NCBI GenBank assembly: GCA_011322755.1
Contig: DRLZ01000296.1
Location: forward strand, 1-10,842
DNA length: 10,842 nt
Source of the DNA: Crenotrichaceae bacterium
GTDB lineage: Bacteria; Pseudomonadota; Gammaproteobacteria; Methylococcales; DRLZ01
Direction: 5' to 3'
Position numbers and translations under genes: made by a program. The notes under the pieces were generated by a model that was not told the origin of the DNA, did no database searches, and saw only the letters and a program-made list of their open reading frames with translations. This document shows, piece after piece, positions 1 through 6,533 of the stretch; positions within the stretch are counted from its first letter, which is position 1; each line of letters begins with the position of its first letter.

Positions 1-1
1 A

Positions 2-1012
2 AAAAACGGTCATGCCTATTATTCATCAAGCAAAGATTTACCGGATACATTGTTTCCTGCTTTAAAAGCATCCGACTGGGCAACATCTACTAATGCAGAT
101 TCATTAACAAGAGAACTTTACAGGCATGATGGGCAATCACAAGCCAATCCGGTGATTGCATATGCGATTGACAAACCTGAAATAGTTGATTTTATATCCT
201 CAGAATCTGTTCACGAATCCCTTAGTATCGAACAGATTCATGACAAGGCCATGCAAAATCTTGAAAACCGGCTGCTCCATCAAGCTGAATGGAAAACCCT
301 GGATTTCGATAGTGGCGAAAAAAACATTGGTCATATTTCCGGATTAGTTTTGAGTGGCGACTATTACTGCAGTGAAGCAATTCTAAGTCAGACACTACTT
401 AATCAAGCACATAAACAGTTGGATGCTGATTTATTAATGGCAATTGCACCCATACGTGGTGAGTTGTACATTACCAAATTGGTGAGTGAAAATCAGCCAG
501 AATCAGATCGGTTGATGTTCGCCCAATTTGCTGTTTCACGATACTTTGATAAGAAGCATGTACACATTTCACCAAATGTCTGGATTATCCGTAGCGGTGC
601 AATAGCAGGATATGTTGATGGTATGGATAAAATCATAGAAAGTGCAAAACAATCGTCATCACCACCAGTAGAAAATGACGGACGATTGATTCACACTGCA
701 AAAACATATGCTGAGGAGAAGGGCATCGGGATCGAGATTGATGTGATTGCAAGAGATCTTGGAAAAATGATGCTGAATCTACAACAACTCATTCGTACCT
801 ATGTTGCCCAAGGTATTCAGCAAAAATCATTTTCCGGAAATTTACGTGTGCATCTGAATATTCAGGATCCAGGCTACCATCCAGAGATGAACGAGCGCAT
901 ATCAGAACAACTTGTAACGATGAGTCATTTTCTGTGCCGTCAATTTTCATGCAAAGGCATCAAGACCGCAAATAATATGGATATAAAATTGTTTTGTTCG
1001 GTAATCAATTGA
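2..1012 (+). CDS. Hypothetical protein, DUF1444/YtpQ-like, 5' end outside window
   Basis: The frame is open to the left edge of the window (in-frame from base 2, with no stop and no ATG before base 50), so the true start lies upstream and at least 336 residues are visible. A TTG at 50 is only the first internal start-like codon. The stretch beginning VIAYAIDKPEIVDFI, followed by a Leu/Glu-rich helix (SIEQIHDKAMQNL) and then DADLLMAIAPIRGELYITKL, has the layout I associate with the DUF1444 (YtpQ-like) family: strand, helix carrying a conserved Ala-x-x-Asn-Leu, then a strand ending in an aspartate- or glutamate-containing turn. That is pattern recall, not a search. About 110 further residues at the C-terminus (from RLIHTAKTYAEEKG) are not explained by that family. 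I see no signal peptide or membrane segment in the visible part. The gene converges on the AMMECR1-type gene, separated by 122 bases. Function unknown. Confidence 0.7.
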   Translation, partial: KNGHAYYSSSKDLPDTLFPALKASDWATSTNADSLTRELYRHDGQSQANPVIAYAIDKPEIVDFISSESVHESLSIEQIHDKAMQNLENRLLHQAEWKTLDFDSGEKNIGHISGLVLSGDYYCSEAILSQTLLNQAHKQLDADLLMAIAPIRGELYITKLVSENQPESDRLMFAQFAVSRYFDKKHVHISPNVWIIRSGAIAGYVDGMDKIIESAKQSSSPPVENDGRLIHTAKTYAEEKGIGIEIDVIARDLGKMMLNLQQLIRTYVAQGIQQKSFSGNLRVHLNIQDPGYHPEMNERISEQLVTMSHFLCRQFSCKGIKTANNMDIKLFCSVIN

Positions 1013-1078
1013 GTCTGCTTTTTCAATCCGGTAAGCATATCTGAATACTGCAACACCCTGAACTTGTGGAACTTAACG

Positions 1079-1114
1079 ATCAACATTGTGTGCTTGAGTG
1101 CGCGCAATGTTGAT
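1079..1114 (+). terminator. Long hairpin in convergent gap, possible terminator without U-tract
   Basis: Arms ATCAACATTG (1079-1088) and CAATGTTGAT (1105-1114) are perfect 10-bp inverted repeats. The stem continues inward with U-G, G-C, U-G, G-C and C-G pairs to a 6-base loop TTGAGT (1094-1099), giving about 15 pairs. The two wobble pairs form only in plus-strand RNA; in minus-strand RNA they become A-C mismatches. The hairpin therefore fits best as a 3' element of the upstream plus-strand gene, whose stop codon is about 70 bases before it. No run of T follows on either strand, so it is not a textbook intrinsic terminator. It could instead be a 3'-end stabilising hairpin or a protein-binding site. 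Confidence 0.45.
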
Positions 1115-1134
1115 ATACAAAACAGACTGTTCTA

Positions 1135-1716
1135 TCACTCACAATCAGTACCAATCGATTCAGTTTGATAGCGTAGAATCCTTATTTTCTCGGACCATTC
1201 ATTTTTAGATAATCCTGCTTTCAATTTTAACTGTTGCAGAAAGTTTTTTGGATCAGGGAGTGACTCCCACACGGTTGGCAAAAATGTTCCTCTGCGATTG
1301 CCATCAACCAGAATTAACCCATCAATATTTGGTCTTATCTTCTTTAGCAAGTCCTGCTCTGATGAAAATTCAATTGGTTGCGGCGCGCTCAGTATCGAGA
1401 TGTGAAAATCCATCATATCAATTTCATCTGCGGTAACAGGAGCAAAGCGTGAATCTCGAAATGCAGCTGAAAATGCATTTTCAGAAACATCTTCCACAAC
1501 GGGTCGAACAGCTTCGAGCATGCCGATACACCCTCTAAGCTGCCCATCTTTTTTCAAGGTTACAAAACTGGCTCGCTGCTCTTGAAGTTGATGTGAATAA
1601 TCAGTCACTTTAACCGGTAAAGGACGTCCGGTACTCAAACCATGTAAAACTGATTGTCTGGCGATCTCGAGCAAGATTTTTTTATCTTCCCGGGAAAACT
1701 GACTAGTGGAATTCAT
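1135..1716 (-). CDS. amrA: AmmeMemoRadiSam system protein A (AMMECR1-domain protein)
   Basis: This is a member of the AMMECR1 family, the bacterial counterpart of human AMMECR1; the family's biochemical role is not established. From the ATG at 1714-1716 the protein is 193 residues. It shows the family hallmark hexapeptide LRGCIG (residues 60-65), preceded by SFVTLKKDG and followed by a conserved segment AFRDSRFAPV (about 85-94). C-terminal blocks are RRGTFLPTVWESLP (141-154) and FLQQLKLKAGL (159-169). The frame is open further upstream to a GTG at 1759-1761 (208 residues), with another ATG at 1723-1725. I prefer 1716 because it gives the usual short N-terminus before the first helix and overlaps the preceding gene by only 14 bases; no strong ribosome-binding site decides it. 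Overlap with the Memo-type gene indicates one transcript and likely translational coupling. The symbol follows loose usage for this system. Confidence 0.93.
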   Translation of the reverse strand: MNSTSQFSREDKKILLEIARQSVLHGLSTGRPLPVKVTDYSHQLQEQRASFVTLKKDGQLRGCIGMLEAVRPVVEDVSENAFSAAFRDSRFAPVTADEIDMMDFHISILSAPQPIEFSSEQDLLKKIRPNIDGLILVDGNRRGTFLPTVWESLPDPKNFLQQLKLKAGLSKNEWSEKIRILRYQTESIGTDCE

Positions 1717-2488
1717 ATGCGCCATAACCAACAACCCTGTCTTTAGAGCCGGCTGTGTCACCCGAGTTTCTCAAATCAAGTGTATGCGCCCCAAGACCAA
1801 ATTTTCGCGCAACGTTTAGCAAGCCACTGACAGCAACTCTACCACAAGCTGAACCATCTTCAATCAATTCAGGTCGTAAATGCTCAATTGCTTTTGATGT
1901 TTCAAGATCCATTTGTGTCGCAGTGATATAATCGTGATAATGGCTCAAGTCTGAACTGATGATAATCAGGGTTTCAGGACCGCCCCACAAGCATTCCAGA
2001 ACAGTCGCTATCTCCTCGGCAGAGACCTTGCCCGCAACAATTGGAACCAGTGAAAACTCTTCGAGCAATTCCTGCAGGAATGGCAGTTGTACTTCCAGAC
2101 TATGTTCCTCCTGATGAGCATCATCCCGAGTCTGGACAAAAGGTAACTCACTGATTGCTGCTATTTTACTTTTATCAATCAACACATTTCCTAATGGTGT
2201 TGTAAAATAATCAACACTTGGGACGGCAATACCCCTGAAGCCAACATGATGAGAAGGTCCAATCAGTACAACGCTGTGTATCTTGTCACCGGCTTGTTCA
2301 AGCAGATGGTATGCATTAGCCGCAATCCCCCCAGAGTAACGATAGCCAGCATGCGGCACAATCAGTGCTTTTGGCGCCTGGCTGCCGGTTGTCGCGAGAT
2401 CCAGGTAACGATGAACCAATAGCTGTAGTTTTTGAGGGTCCGCAGGATAAAATAAACCAGCGACAGCCGGTTCACGAGTTGAGGGCAT
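1703..2488 (-). CDS. amrB: AmmeMemoRadiSam system protein B (Memo/LigB-like fold)
   Basis: This 261-residue protein is of the Memo family, related to human MEMO1 and structurally to class III extradiol dioxygenases (LigB). It starts at an ATG with a strong ribosome-binding site AGGAGG at 2494-2499, five bases upstream. Visible family motifs are REPAVAGLFYP (5-15), VPHAGYRYSG (44-53, His46), GPSHHVGF (77-84, His80/His81), EEHSLEVQLPFLQ (127-139), SSDLSHYH (178-185) and SACG (213-216, Cys215). His46, His81, His183 or His185 and Cys215 are the likely counterparts of the metal-site His and Cys residues described for MEMO1; I infer this from motif order, not an alignment. No signal peptide, so cytoplasmic. 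It is the first gene of a minus-strand pair, its last 14 bases overlapping the AMMECR1-type gene, and it diverges from the radical SAM gene. Its substrate is unknown; ring-cleaving activity should not be assumed. Confidence 0.95.
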   Translation of the reverse strand: MPSTREPAVAGLFYPADPQKLQLLVHRYLDLATTGSQAPKALIVPHAGYRYSGGIAANAYHLLEQAGDKIHSVVLIGPSHHVGFRGIAVPSVDYFTTPLGNVLIDKSKIAAISELPFVQTRDDAHQEEHSLEVQLPFLQELLEEFSLVPIVAGKVSAEEIATVLECLWGGPETLIIISSDLSHYHDYITATQMDLETSKAIEHLRPELIEDGSACGRVAVSGLLNVARKFGLGAHTLDLRNSGDTAGSKDRVVGYGAYEFH

Positions 2489-2703
2489 GGATACCTCCTG
2501 ATCAGAGTCATTCGCCTTGTTGAACGTCGTGCTAATTAAGCCTAGAGCAACCTAATACAAGTTGTAACACTTGCTGAATCAGTATTCAATTGTTGTTTGT
2601 AAAATTACTATGGGGGCATGATTGTCTAATTTCAATACATTGATAGTGTCAAGGTGAATCCCAATATAAGATATACAAATTCTTATGATTGGTGGAAAAT
2701 AGA
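2489..2703. promoter_or_regulatory. Divergent intergenic region between Memo-type and radical SAM genes
   Basis: This gap of about 215 bases separates the start codons of two divergent arms of one functional set, so it should hold both promoters. On the plus strand TTGATA (2640-2645) stands 17 bases before AATATA (2663-2668) and 19 before TATAAG (2665-2670), a fair sigma-70-like candidate about 35 bases ahead of the ATG at 2704. On the minus strand I see only weak candidates. Two small inverted repeats lie in the middle: CAAGT/ACTTG (2558-2562 and 2569-2573) and TGAAT/ATTCA (2575-2579 and 2584-2588), adjacent to each other. They could be operator half-sites, but arms of five bases in AT-rich DNA arise easily by chance. 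Confidence 0.45.
2691..2696 (+). promoter_or_regulatory. Ribosome-binding site deciding the radical SAM start
   Basis: GGTGGA lies seven bases before the ATG at 2704-2706. The upstream in-frame TTG (2689-2691) and GTG (2692-2694) codons overlap this site and so are unlikely starts. Confidence 0.6.
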
Positions 2704-3801
2704 ATGCACAAACGATTAACTGATAACGCCGTTATTACACAATACTGGCAACAACTGGATGATGATCGTATAGAGTGTCAACTCTGCCCGCGTTTCTGTA
2801 GATTACACGAAGGACAGCGTGGACTGTGTTTTGTGCGTGCTCATGAGGGCAATCAAATAGTAATGACCAGCTATGGACGCTCCAGTGGTTTCGCAATAGA
2901 CCCAATTGAAAAAAAACCACTCAATCATTTTTTACCCGGAACACCCGTCTTTTCATTTGGTACTGCTGGCTGTAACCTGGCATGCAAGTTTTGTCAAAAC
3001 TGGGATATCAGTAAATCACAGGAAATGGATCGCCTGATGGATAAAGCCGATCCAGAGGTAATTGCCAGAACAGCTGAGAAACTGGGTTGTGCCAGTGTTG
3101 CCTACACCTACAATGACCCTGTTATTTTTCATGAATATGCCATTGATACTGCAATTGCCTGTCGACAGCTCGGTATCAAATCAGTTGCAGTCACTGCGGG
3201 CTATATTTGCCCTGAACCACGCGTTGAATTTTTTCAGCACATGGATGCTGCCAATGTTGATTTAAAAGCTTTTACTGATCGTTTCTATCAAAAAATAACA
3301 GGTAGTCACTTGCAACCAATACTTGAGACACTGGAATATATCAAACACGAAACCCAGGTCTGGCTGGAAACCACAACATTACTGATACCGGGGGAAAACG
3401 ACTCAGAACAGGAAATCAATGCCATGACAGAATGGGTAGTTGAACAACTGGGTCCGGATGTTCCCATGCACTTTACCGCTTTTCATCCAGACTGGAAAAT
3501 GAGAGATAAACCGTCAACACCAAAAGAAACACTGATTCGTGCAAGACAAATCGCCATAAACAATGGTGTTCGCTATGCCTATGTCGGCAATATTCATGAT
3601 AAACAAAACGAAAGTACCTATTGTCACCAATGCGGACAATTGCTGATTGGTCGCGACTGGTATGTGTTATCTGATTGGAATCTGACTGAAGATGGTCATT
3701 GTGCTGAGTGTGGAACTCGTTGTGCTGGTGAATTTCTGTCTCAACCCGGTAACTGGGGTGCTAAAAGAATGGCAGTTGATATGGCTGCGCTTGCTAGATA
3801 A
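2704..3801 (+). CDS. amrS: AmmeMemoRadiSam system radical SAM enzyme
   Basis: This 365-residue radical SAM enzyme is of the type that accompanies Memo and AMMECR1 proteins. The iron-sulfur/SAM motif is CNLACKFC (Cys90, Cys94, Cys97), followed by QNW as usual in this family. An N-terminal cysteine cluster (Cys25, Cys28, Cys32, Cys42 in CQLCPRFC...GLC) precedes it. YTYNDP (134-139), AVTAGY (162-167), NVDLKAF (184-190), LLIPGEND (226-233) and FTAFHPDWKM (257-266) are core barrel segments resembling pyruvate formate-lyase-activase-type enzymes. The C-terminus adds two CxxC pairs (Cys307/Cys310 and Cys333/Cys336, with Cys340), which look like a zinc-ribbon or rubredoxin-like domain. The start was chosen from the ribosome-binding site just upstream; TTG at 2689 would add five residues. 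It is divergent from the A and B genes. Older annotation might call it a pyruvate formate-lyase activating enzyme, but there is no pflB nearby and the context argues against that. Reaction unknown. Confidence 0.95.
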   Translation: MHKRLTDNAVITQYWQQLDDDRIECQLCPRFCRLHEGQRGLCFVRAHEGNQIVMTSYGRSSGFAIDPIEKKPLNHFLPGTPVFSFGTAGCNLACKFCQNWDISKSQEMDRLMDKADPEVIARTAEKLGCASVAYTYNDPVIFHEYAIDTAIACRQLGIKSVAVTAGYICPEPRVEFFQHMDAANVDLKAFTDRFYQKITGSHLQPILETLEYIKHETQVWLETTTLLIPGENDSEQEINAMTEWVVEQLGPDVPMHFTAFHPDWKMRDKPSTPKETLIRARQIAINNGVRYAYVGNIHDKQNESTYCHQCGQLLIGRDWYVLSDWNLTEDGHCAECGTRCAGEFLSQPGNWGAKRMAVDMAALAR

Positions 3802-3890
3802 AAGTAACGCACTATACCATCCTGAATCAATGAATAGAAATAACCGAGTTCAAAAAATTTACAGTGTTTAACAAAGTATCAGAGAAAACT

Positions 3891-3938
3891 GCTATAGAGC
3901 ACAATGCAAGTAAACCGGCCATGCTGGCACTCTATAGC
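3891..3938. repeat. 9-bp perfect inverted repeat at edge of composition change
   Basis: GCTATAGAG (3891-3899) and CTCTATAGC (3930-3938) are exact reverse complements separated by 30 bases. The left arm sits where AT-rich intergenic DNA changes to higher-GC DNA. No T-run follows on either side, so a terminator is not well supported; a protein-binding site or the end of a small non-autonomous element is possible. Confidence 0.5.
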
Positions 3939-4032
3939 AATTGAGGCGGTTGTTGAGGCCGGGACCGGAATTGGCACTTATTTCCGCGATTTTACAATAG
4001 CGAGTGTTGGCATCAGAGCATGATCCACCACC

Positions 4033-4083
4033 CCTGATCAGGATTCTCGTGGGTATAGAATCGCCACAGACTGTATGATCAGG
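4033..4083. repeat. Nested inverted repeats just after parB
   Basis: CCTGATCA (4033-4040) can pair with TGATCAGG (4076-4083), an 8-bp outer stem. Inside it GATTCT (4042-4047) pairs with AGAATC (4057-4062), and a small ACAG/CTGT hairpin is possible between 4066 and 4074. CCTGATCAGG (4033-4042) is also a perfect 10-base palindrome on its own, so alternative folds exist. It starts about 15 bases after the parB stop on the minus strand and could serve as its 3' processing or rho-linked structure. There is no U-tract. Confidence 0.45.
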
Positions 4084-4096
4084 CCCACTTCTTAAT

Positions 4097-4993
4097 TCAT
4101 GCTGTCCAACTAATTTTTGCAAGCAATCCCTGCAAATGATCAAGATCGTGAAAATTGATTAATACACGGCCTTTACCATCCGCTGAGTATTGAATTTTAG
4201 TTTCTGTTCCGAGCTGCTCTGACAGCTCATTTTCTAATCTGAGAATATCCGGATCTTTTCTAGTTTCAGGTGTTGATCGTGTCTCAGTTTGATTTCCCAG
4301 GTGTTTTTTTACAAGCTGCTCTGTTGCCCGTACCGTCAAATTATTATTGACAACCTGCTTTGCCAGTGACTCTTGTGTGAGTGAATCGAGCGCTAACAGT
4401 GCGCGAGCGTGTCCCATATCAATTGTTTTATTCCGTAACAAAGTCTGAACACTGCTGTGCAGTTCCATCAAACGTAATGTATTAGAAACTGCAGCTCTGG
4501 ACTTACCAACAACCTGGGCAATTTGCTGGTGGGTGATTGAAAACTCCTGAGACAAACGTTGATAGGCTTCTGCTTCTTCCATCACATTGAGGTCTTCTCT
4601 CTGGATATTCTCAATCAGCGCTATTGCCAAGGCATCCTGATCAGACAACACACGGGTAATCACAGGAATTTCATGAAGACCTGCTAGCTGAGCCGCCCGC
4701 CATCGGCGTTCACCAGCGATAATTTCATAGCGGTTTTTTGCCAGCTGACGAATGACAACAGGTTGGACAATACCATGTTGCTCGATCGAGTTTGCCAATT
4801 CCTGCAAGTTTTCCGGATCGATATCCGTTCGTGGCTGATATCGACCGGGTTGTAAATACTCGATTGGAACAACGTGCACACCTTTCTCTTCCGTTGATGT
4901 GTCAGTCTGGACTGCAATACCCTCATCTGAAACAGACATGTCGCCAAGTAACGCACCAAGCCCTTTTCCCAATCCTCTTTTCTTTACTGCCAT
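4097..4993 (-). CDS. parB: Chromosome partitioning protein ParB
   Basis: This is a centromere-binding CTPase of the ParABS system. It loads at parS sites near the origin, spreads along DNA and stimulates ParA. The 298-residue protein has the usual order. A Lys/Gly-rich N-terminal peptide RGLGKGLGALLG (6-17) is the ParA-contacting segment. The ParB/Srx N-domain follows, with QPRTD (53-57), the CTP-binding and arginine-rich box GERRWRAAQ (94-102) and ENIQRED (128-134). A helix-turn-helix lies at about 153-174 (ITHQQIAQVVGKSRAAVSNTL). A variable linker covers about 235-250, and the C-terminal dimerisation domain ends HLQGLLAKI, where the family normally ends; here SWTA follows. The start is 23 bases after the parA stop with only a weak, distant ribosome-binding site, suggesting coupled translation. 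I find no complete parS consensus in the window. Confidence 0.98.
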   Translation of the reverse strand: MAVKKRGLGKGLGALLGDMSVSDEGIAVQTDTSTEEKGVHVVPIEYLQPGRYQPRTDIDPENLQELANSIEQHGIVQPVVIRQLAKNRYEIIAGERRWRAAQLAGLHEIPVITRVLSDQDALAIALIENIQREDLNVMEEAEAYQRLSQEFSITHQQIAQVVGKSRAAVSNTLRLMELHSSVQTLLRNKTIDMGHARALLALDSLTQESLAKQVVNNNLTVRATEQLVKKHLGNQTETRSTPETRKDPDILRLENELSEQLGTETKIQYSADGKGRVLINFHDLDHLQGLLAKISWTA

Positions 4994-5016
4994 TTGTCTA
5001 AGTGCTGCCTTCGAGT

Positions 5017-5817
5017 TTATAAAGATACTGAATAATTCTGGTTTTTCAGCGTCTTGCGGTTTCTACGTGTAATTTCTTTTGCGAGTTCATTATACGCGAT
5101 TGCCCCGCGTGAAGATTTATCATATTGACTAATCGGCAAGCCATGACTTGGGGCTTCAGCAAGCCTGACGTTACGTGGAATACAGGTCTCAAACAATTGA
5201 TCCTTGAAATAATGTTCCAGCTGTTTAGAAACGTCTTTGGTCAAATTACTGCGCGGGTCATACATGGTGCGTAGCAATCCTTCTACTTTGAGATTAGGAT
5301 TGACTGTATTTCGTAAATCAGCCAAGGTGTTCATTAATGCTGACAGCCCCTCCAGCGCATAGTATTCACACTGCATTGGAATCAGAATACTCTGGGCTGC
5401 AACCAGCGCATTCACTGTAAGTATATTGAGCGCTGGCGGACAATCGATAAACACATAATCATAAACAATTTGCAGAACGTTCATGGCTTCTGCGAGTTTT
5501 TTGTCTCGCTGATCTGATTCCATTAACTCAACTTCTGCTGCGGTTAAATCAGGACCGCCAGCAATGACATCAAAACCCAGATTCTCATCCTTAACAGCAA
5601 TATTTTCAGCATATGCGCTTCCGGTTAACAAATCATAAGCGGAGTGATCAACATTTTCTACATCAATACCACATCCCATGGATGCGTTACCCTGTGGGTC
5701 AAGATCAACCAGCAAAACACGTAATCGCCGCTGTGCAAGCGCAGCACTCAAGTTAATACTGGTGGTTGTTTTACCAACACCGCCTTTTTGATTCACCACT
5801 GCAATTACTTTTGCCAT
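5017..5817 (-). CDS. parA: Chromosome partitioning ATPase ParA (Soj type)
   Basis: This is a deviant Walker-type ATPase that binds nucleoid DNA as an ATP dimer and moves ParB-parS complexes for origin segregation. The 266-residue length and short N-terminus fit the chromosomal Soj-like type, without the N-terminal helix-turn-helix of larger plasmid ParAs. Motifs are KGGVGKTTTS (11-20) with the signature first lysine Lys11, the A' box VDLDPQGN (37-44), Walker B FIDCPP (123-128), and C-terminal EAPSHGLPI (221-229). The start ATG has AAAGGA at 5823-5828, six bases upstream. It is separated from rsmG by 18 bases and from parB by 23, as in the standard operon. Confidence 0.98.
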   Translation of the reverse strand: MAKVIAVVNQKGGVGKTTTSINLSAALAQRRLRVLLVDLDPQGNASMGCGIDVENVDHSAYDLLTGSAYAENIAVKDENLGFDVIAGGPDLTAAEVELMESDQRDKKLAEAMNVLQIVYDYVFIDCPPALNILTVNALVAAQSILIPMQCEYYALEGLSALMNTLADLRNTVNPNLKVEGLLRTMYDPRSNLTKDVSKQLEHYFKDQLFETCIPRNVRLAEAPSHGLPISQYDKSSRGAIAYNELAKEITRRNRKTLKNQNYSVSL

Positions 5818-5835
5818 CGTTATCCTTTCATGTAT

Positions 5836-6456
5836 TCAGCAGTCCACCATGACCAGGTGCCGCTGCGCATCCATTCCAGGAATATCAAGTTTGATAACTG
5901 AAAACTCATAATCAATTATTCCAGTAATTTCTGTCTGTGGGAATTGGCCTTTAGGTAATAATATTCTGCCACCATGATTCACCAGTCTTGTCACATTATC
6001 AACCATGTCAGCGAGCGATGAAACAGCTCTGGCAAAAACTGTATCAAATTGATGTTCTGGCTGATAATCTTGAATACGTGTATGCACAACCTCTACATTA
6101 TCAATACCCAGCTCGAATACCGCTTGCTGAACAAAACGGGTTTTTTTCAGATTTGAATCAAGCAGGACAAAATGCTGAAGTGGATGAATGATAGCCAATG
6201 GTAAGCCAGGGAAACCAGCCCCGGTACCAACATCAAGGATTTGATCACCATCAATATAAATTGACAAGGCAAGACTATCCAGCAAATGCCAGACTATCAT
6301 CTGATGAAGACCCTTTATCGCTGTCAGATTATAGGTGCGGTTCCATTTTTGTAGTAACACGAGCAAATTCAATAACTGATCGATCTGTTTTTGATTGACA
6401 GATAAGCCCAGTGTTTCCAAACCTGCAATGAATTGTTCAACTGTTGTTTGCGACAC
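5836..6456 (-). CDS. rsmG: 16S rRNA (guanine527-N7)-methyltransferase RsmG (GidB)
   Basis: RsmG transfers a methyl group from SAM to N7 of G527 in the 530 loop of 16S rRNA; loss of the enzyme is known in other bacteria to give low-level streptomycin resistance. The 206-residue protein shows the family blocks: KWNRTYNLTAI (37-47), HLLDSLAL (57-64), the SAM-binding loop ILDVGTGAGFPGLPLAI (73-89), LLDSNLKKTRFVQ (98-110), FARAVSSLADMV (141-152) and the basic LLPKGQ (166-171). The start is GTG; the frame has no ATG between an upstream in-frame stop (6484-6486) and this codon, and the resulting N-terminus matches normal family length. It lies 77 bases after mnmG and 18 before parA, so it is part of the same operon. 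The 77-base gap is AT-rich and shows no terminator. Confidence 0.97.
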   Translation of the reverse strand: MSQTTVEQFIAGLETLGLSVNQKQIDQLLNLLVLLQKWNRTYNLTAIKGLHQMIVWHLLDSLALSIYIDGDQILDVGTGAGFPGLPLAIIHPLQHFVLLDSNLKKTRFVQQAVFELGIDNVEVVHTRIQDYQPEHQFDTVFARAVSSLADMVDNVTRLVNHGGRILLPKGQFPQTEITGIIDYEFSVIKLDIPGMDAQRHLVMVDC

Positions 6457-6533
6457 AAGCCTGTCTTTGTCTATCTCTCGAACTTAAATATCAAGTGATT
6501 CGATGATTACTGTTTTAAAATGATCCTGGTGAA

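Larger units (their letters stand above)
3802..4096. other. Convergent intergenic region, two parts of different composition
   Basis: This lies between the stops of the radical SAM gene and parB. Bases 3802-3890 are about 30 percent GC by my count and I see no clear signal there, in particular no terminator hairpin with a T-run. From about 3891 to the parB stop the GC rises to about 49 percent, starting at an inverted repeat. This second part carries several repeats and paired segments, listed separately, and an 84-codon open frame on the minus strand (3892-4143) that begins out of frame inside parB. Its peptide is Cys-rich (for example GGGSCSDANTRYC) but resembles nothing I recognise. It has no good start outside parB and I do not call it as a gene. 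Confidence 0.6.

Noticed and set aside
532..547. TGTTTCACG, half of the parS consensus TGTTTCACGTGAAACA
   Set aside because: Only the left half matches; similar half-sites occur near 6999 and 9130, all inside coding sequence, so this is chance level. No full parS is visible.
1592..1600. TGTGAATAA, reverse complement of a DnaA box (TTATTCACA)
   Set aside because: A single box inside the AMMECR1-type gene, with no cluster, AT-rich unwinding region or dnaA nearby; not evidence for an origin in the window.
1717..1761. Longer start (GTG at 1759-1761) for the AMMECR1-type protein
   Set aside because: It would extend the overlap with the Memo-type gene to 59 bases and add an N-terminus not typical of the family; ATG at 1714-1716 fits better, though without a decisive ribosome-binding site.
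2704..3801. Annotation as pyruvate formate-lyase activating enzyme
   Set aside because: The core resembles activases, but no glycyl radical enzyme gene is present and the Memo/AMMECR1 neighbours identify the system-specific radical SAM family.
3892..4143. 84-codon minus-strand open frame, Cys-rich, overlapping the parB 3' end
   Set aside because: Its only clear start lies inside parB out of frame, there is no ribosome-binding site, and the peptide resembles no family I know. It is noted within the finding on the composition step instead of being called a gene.
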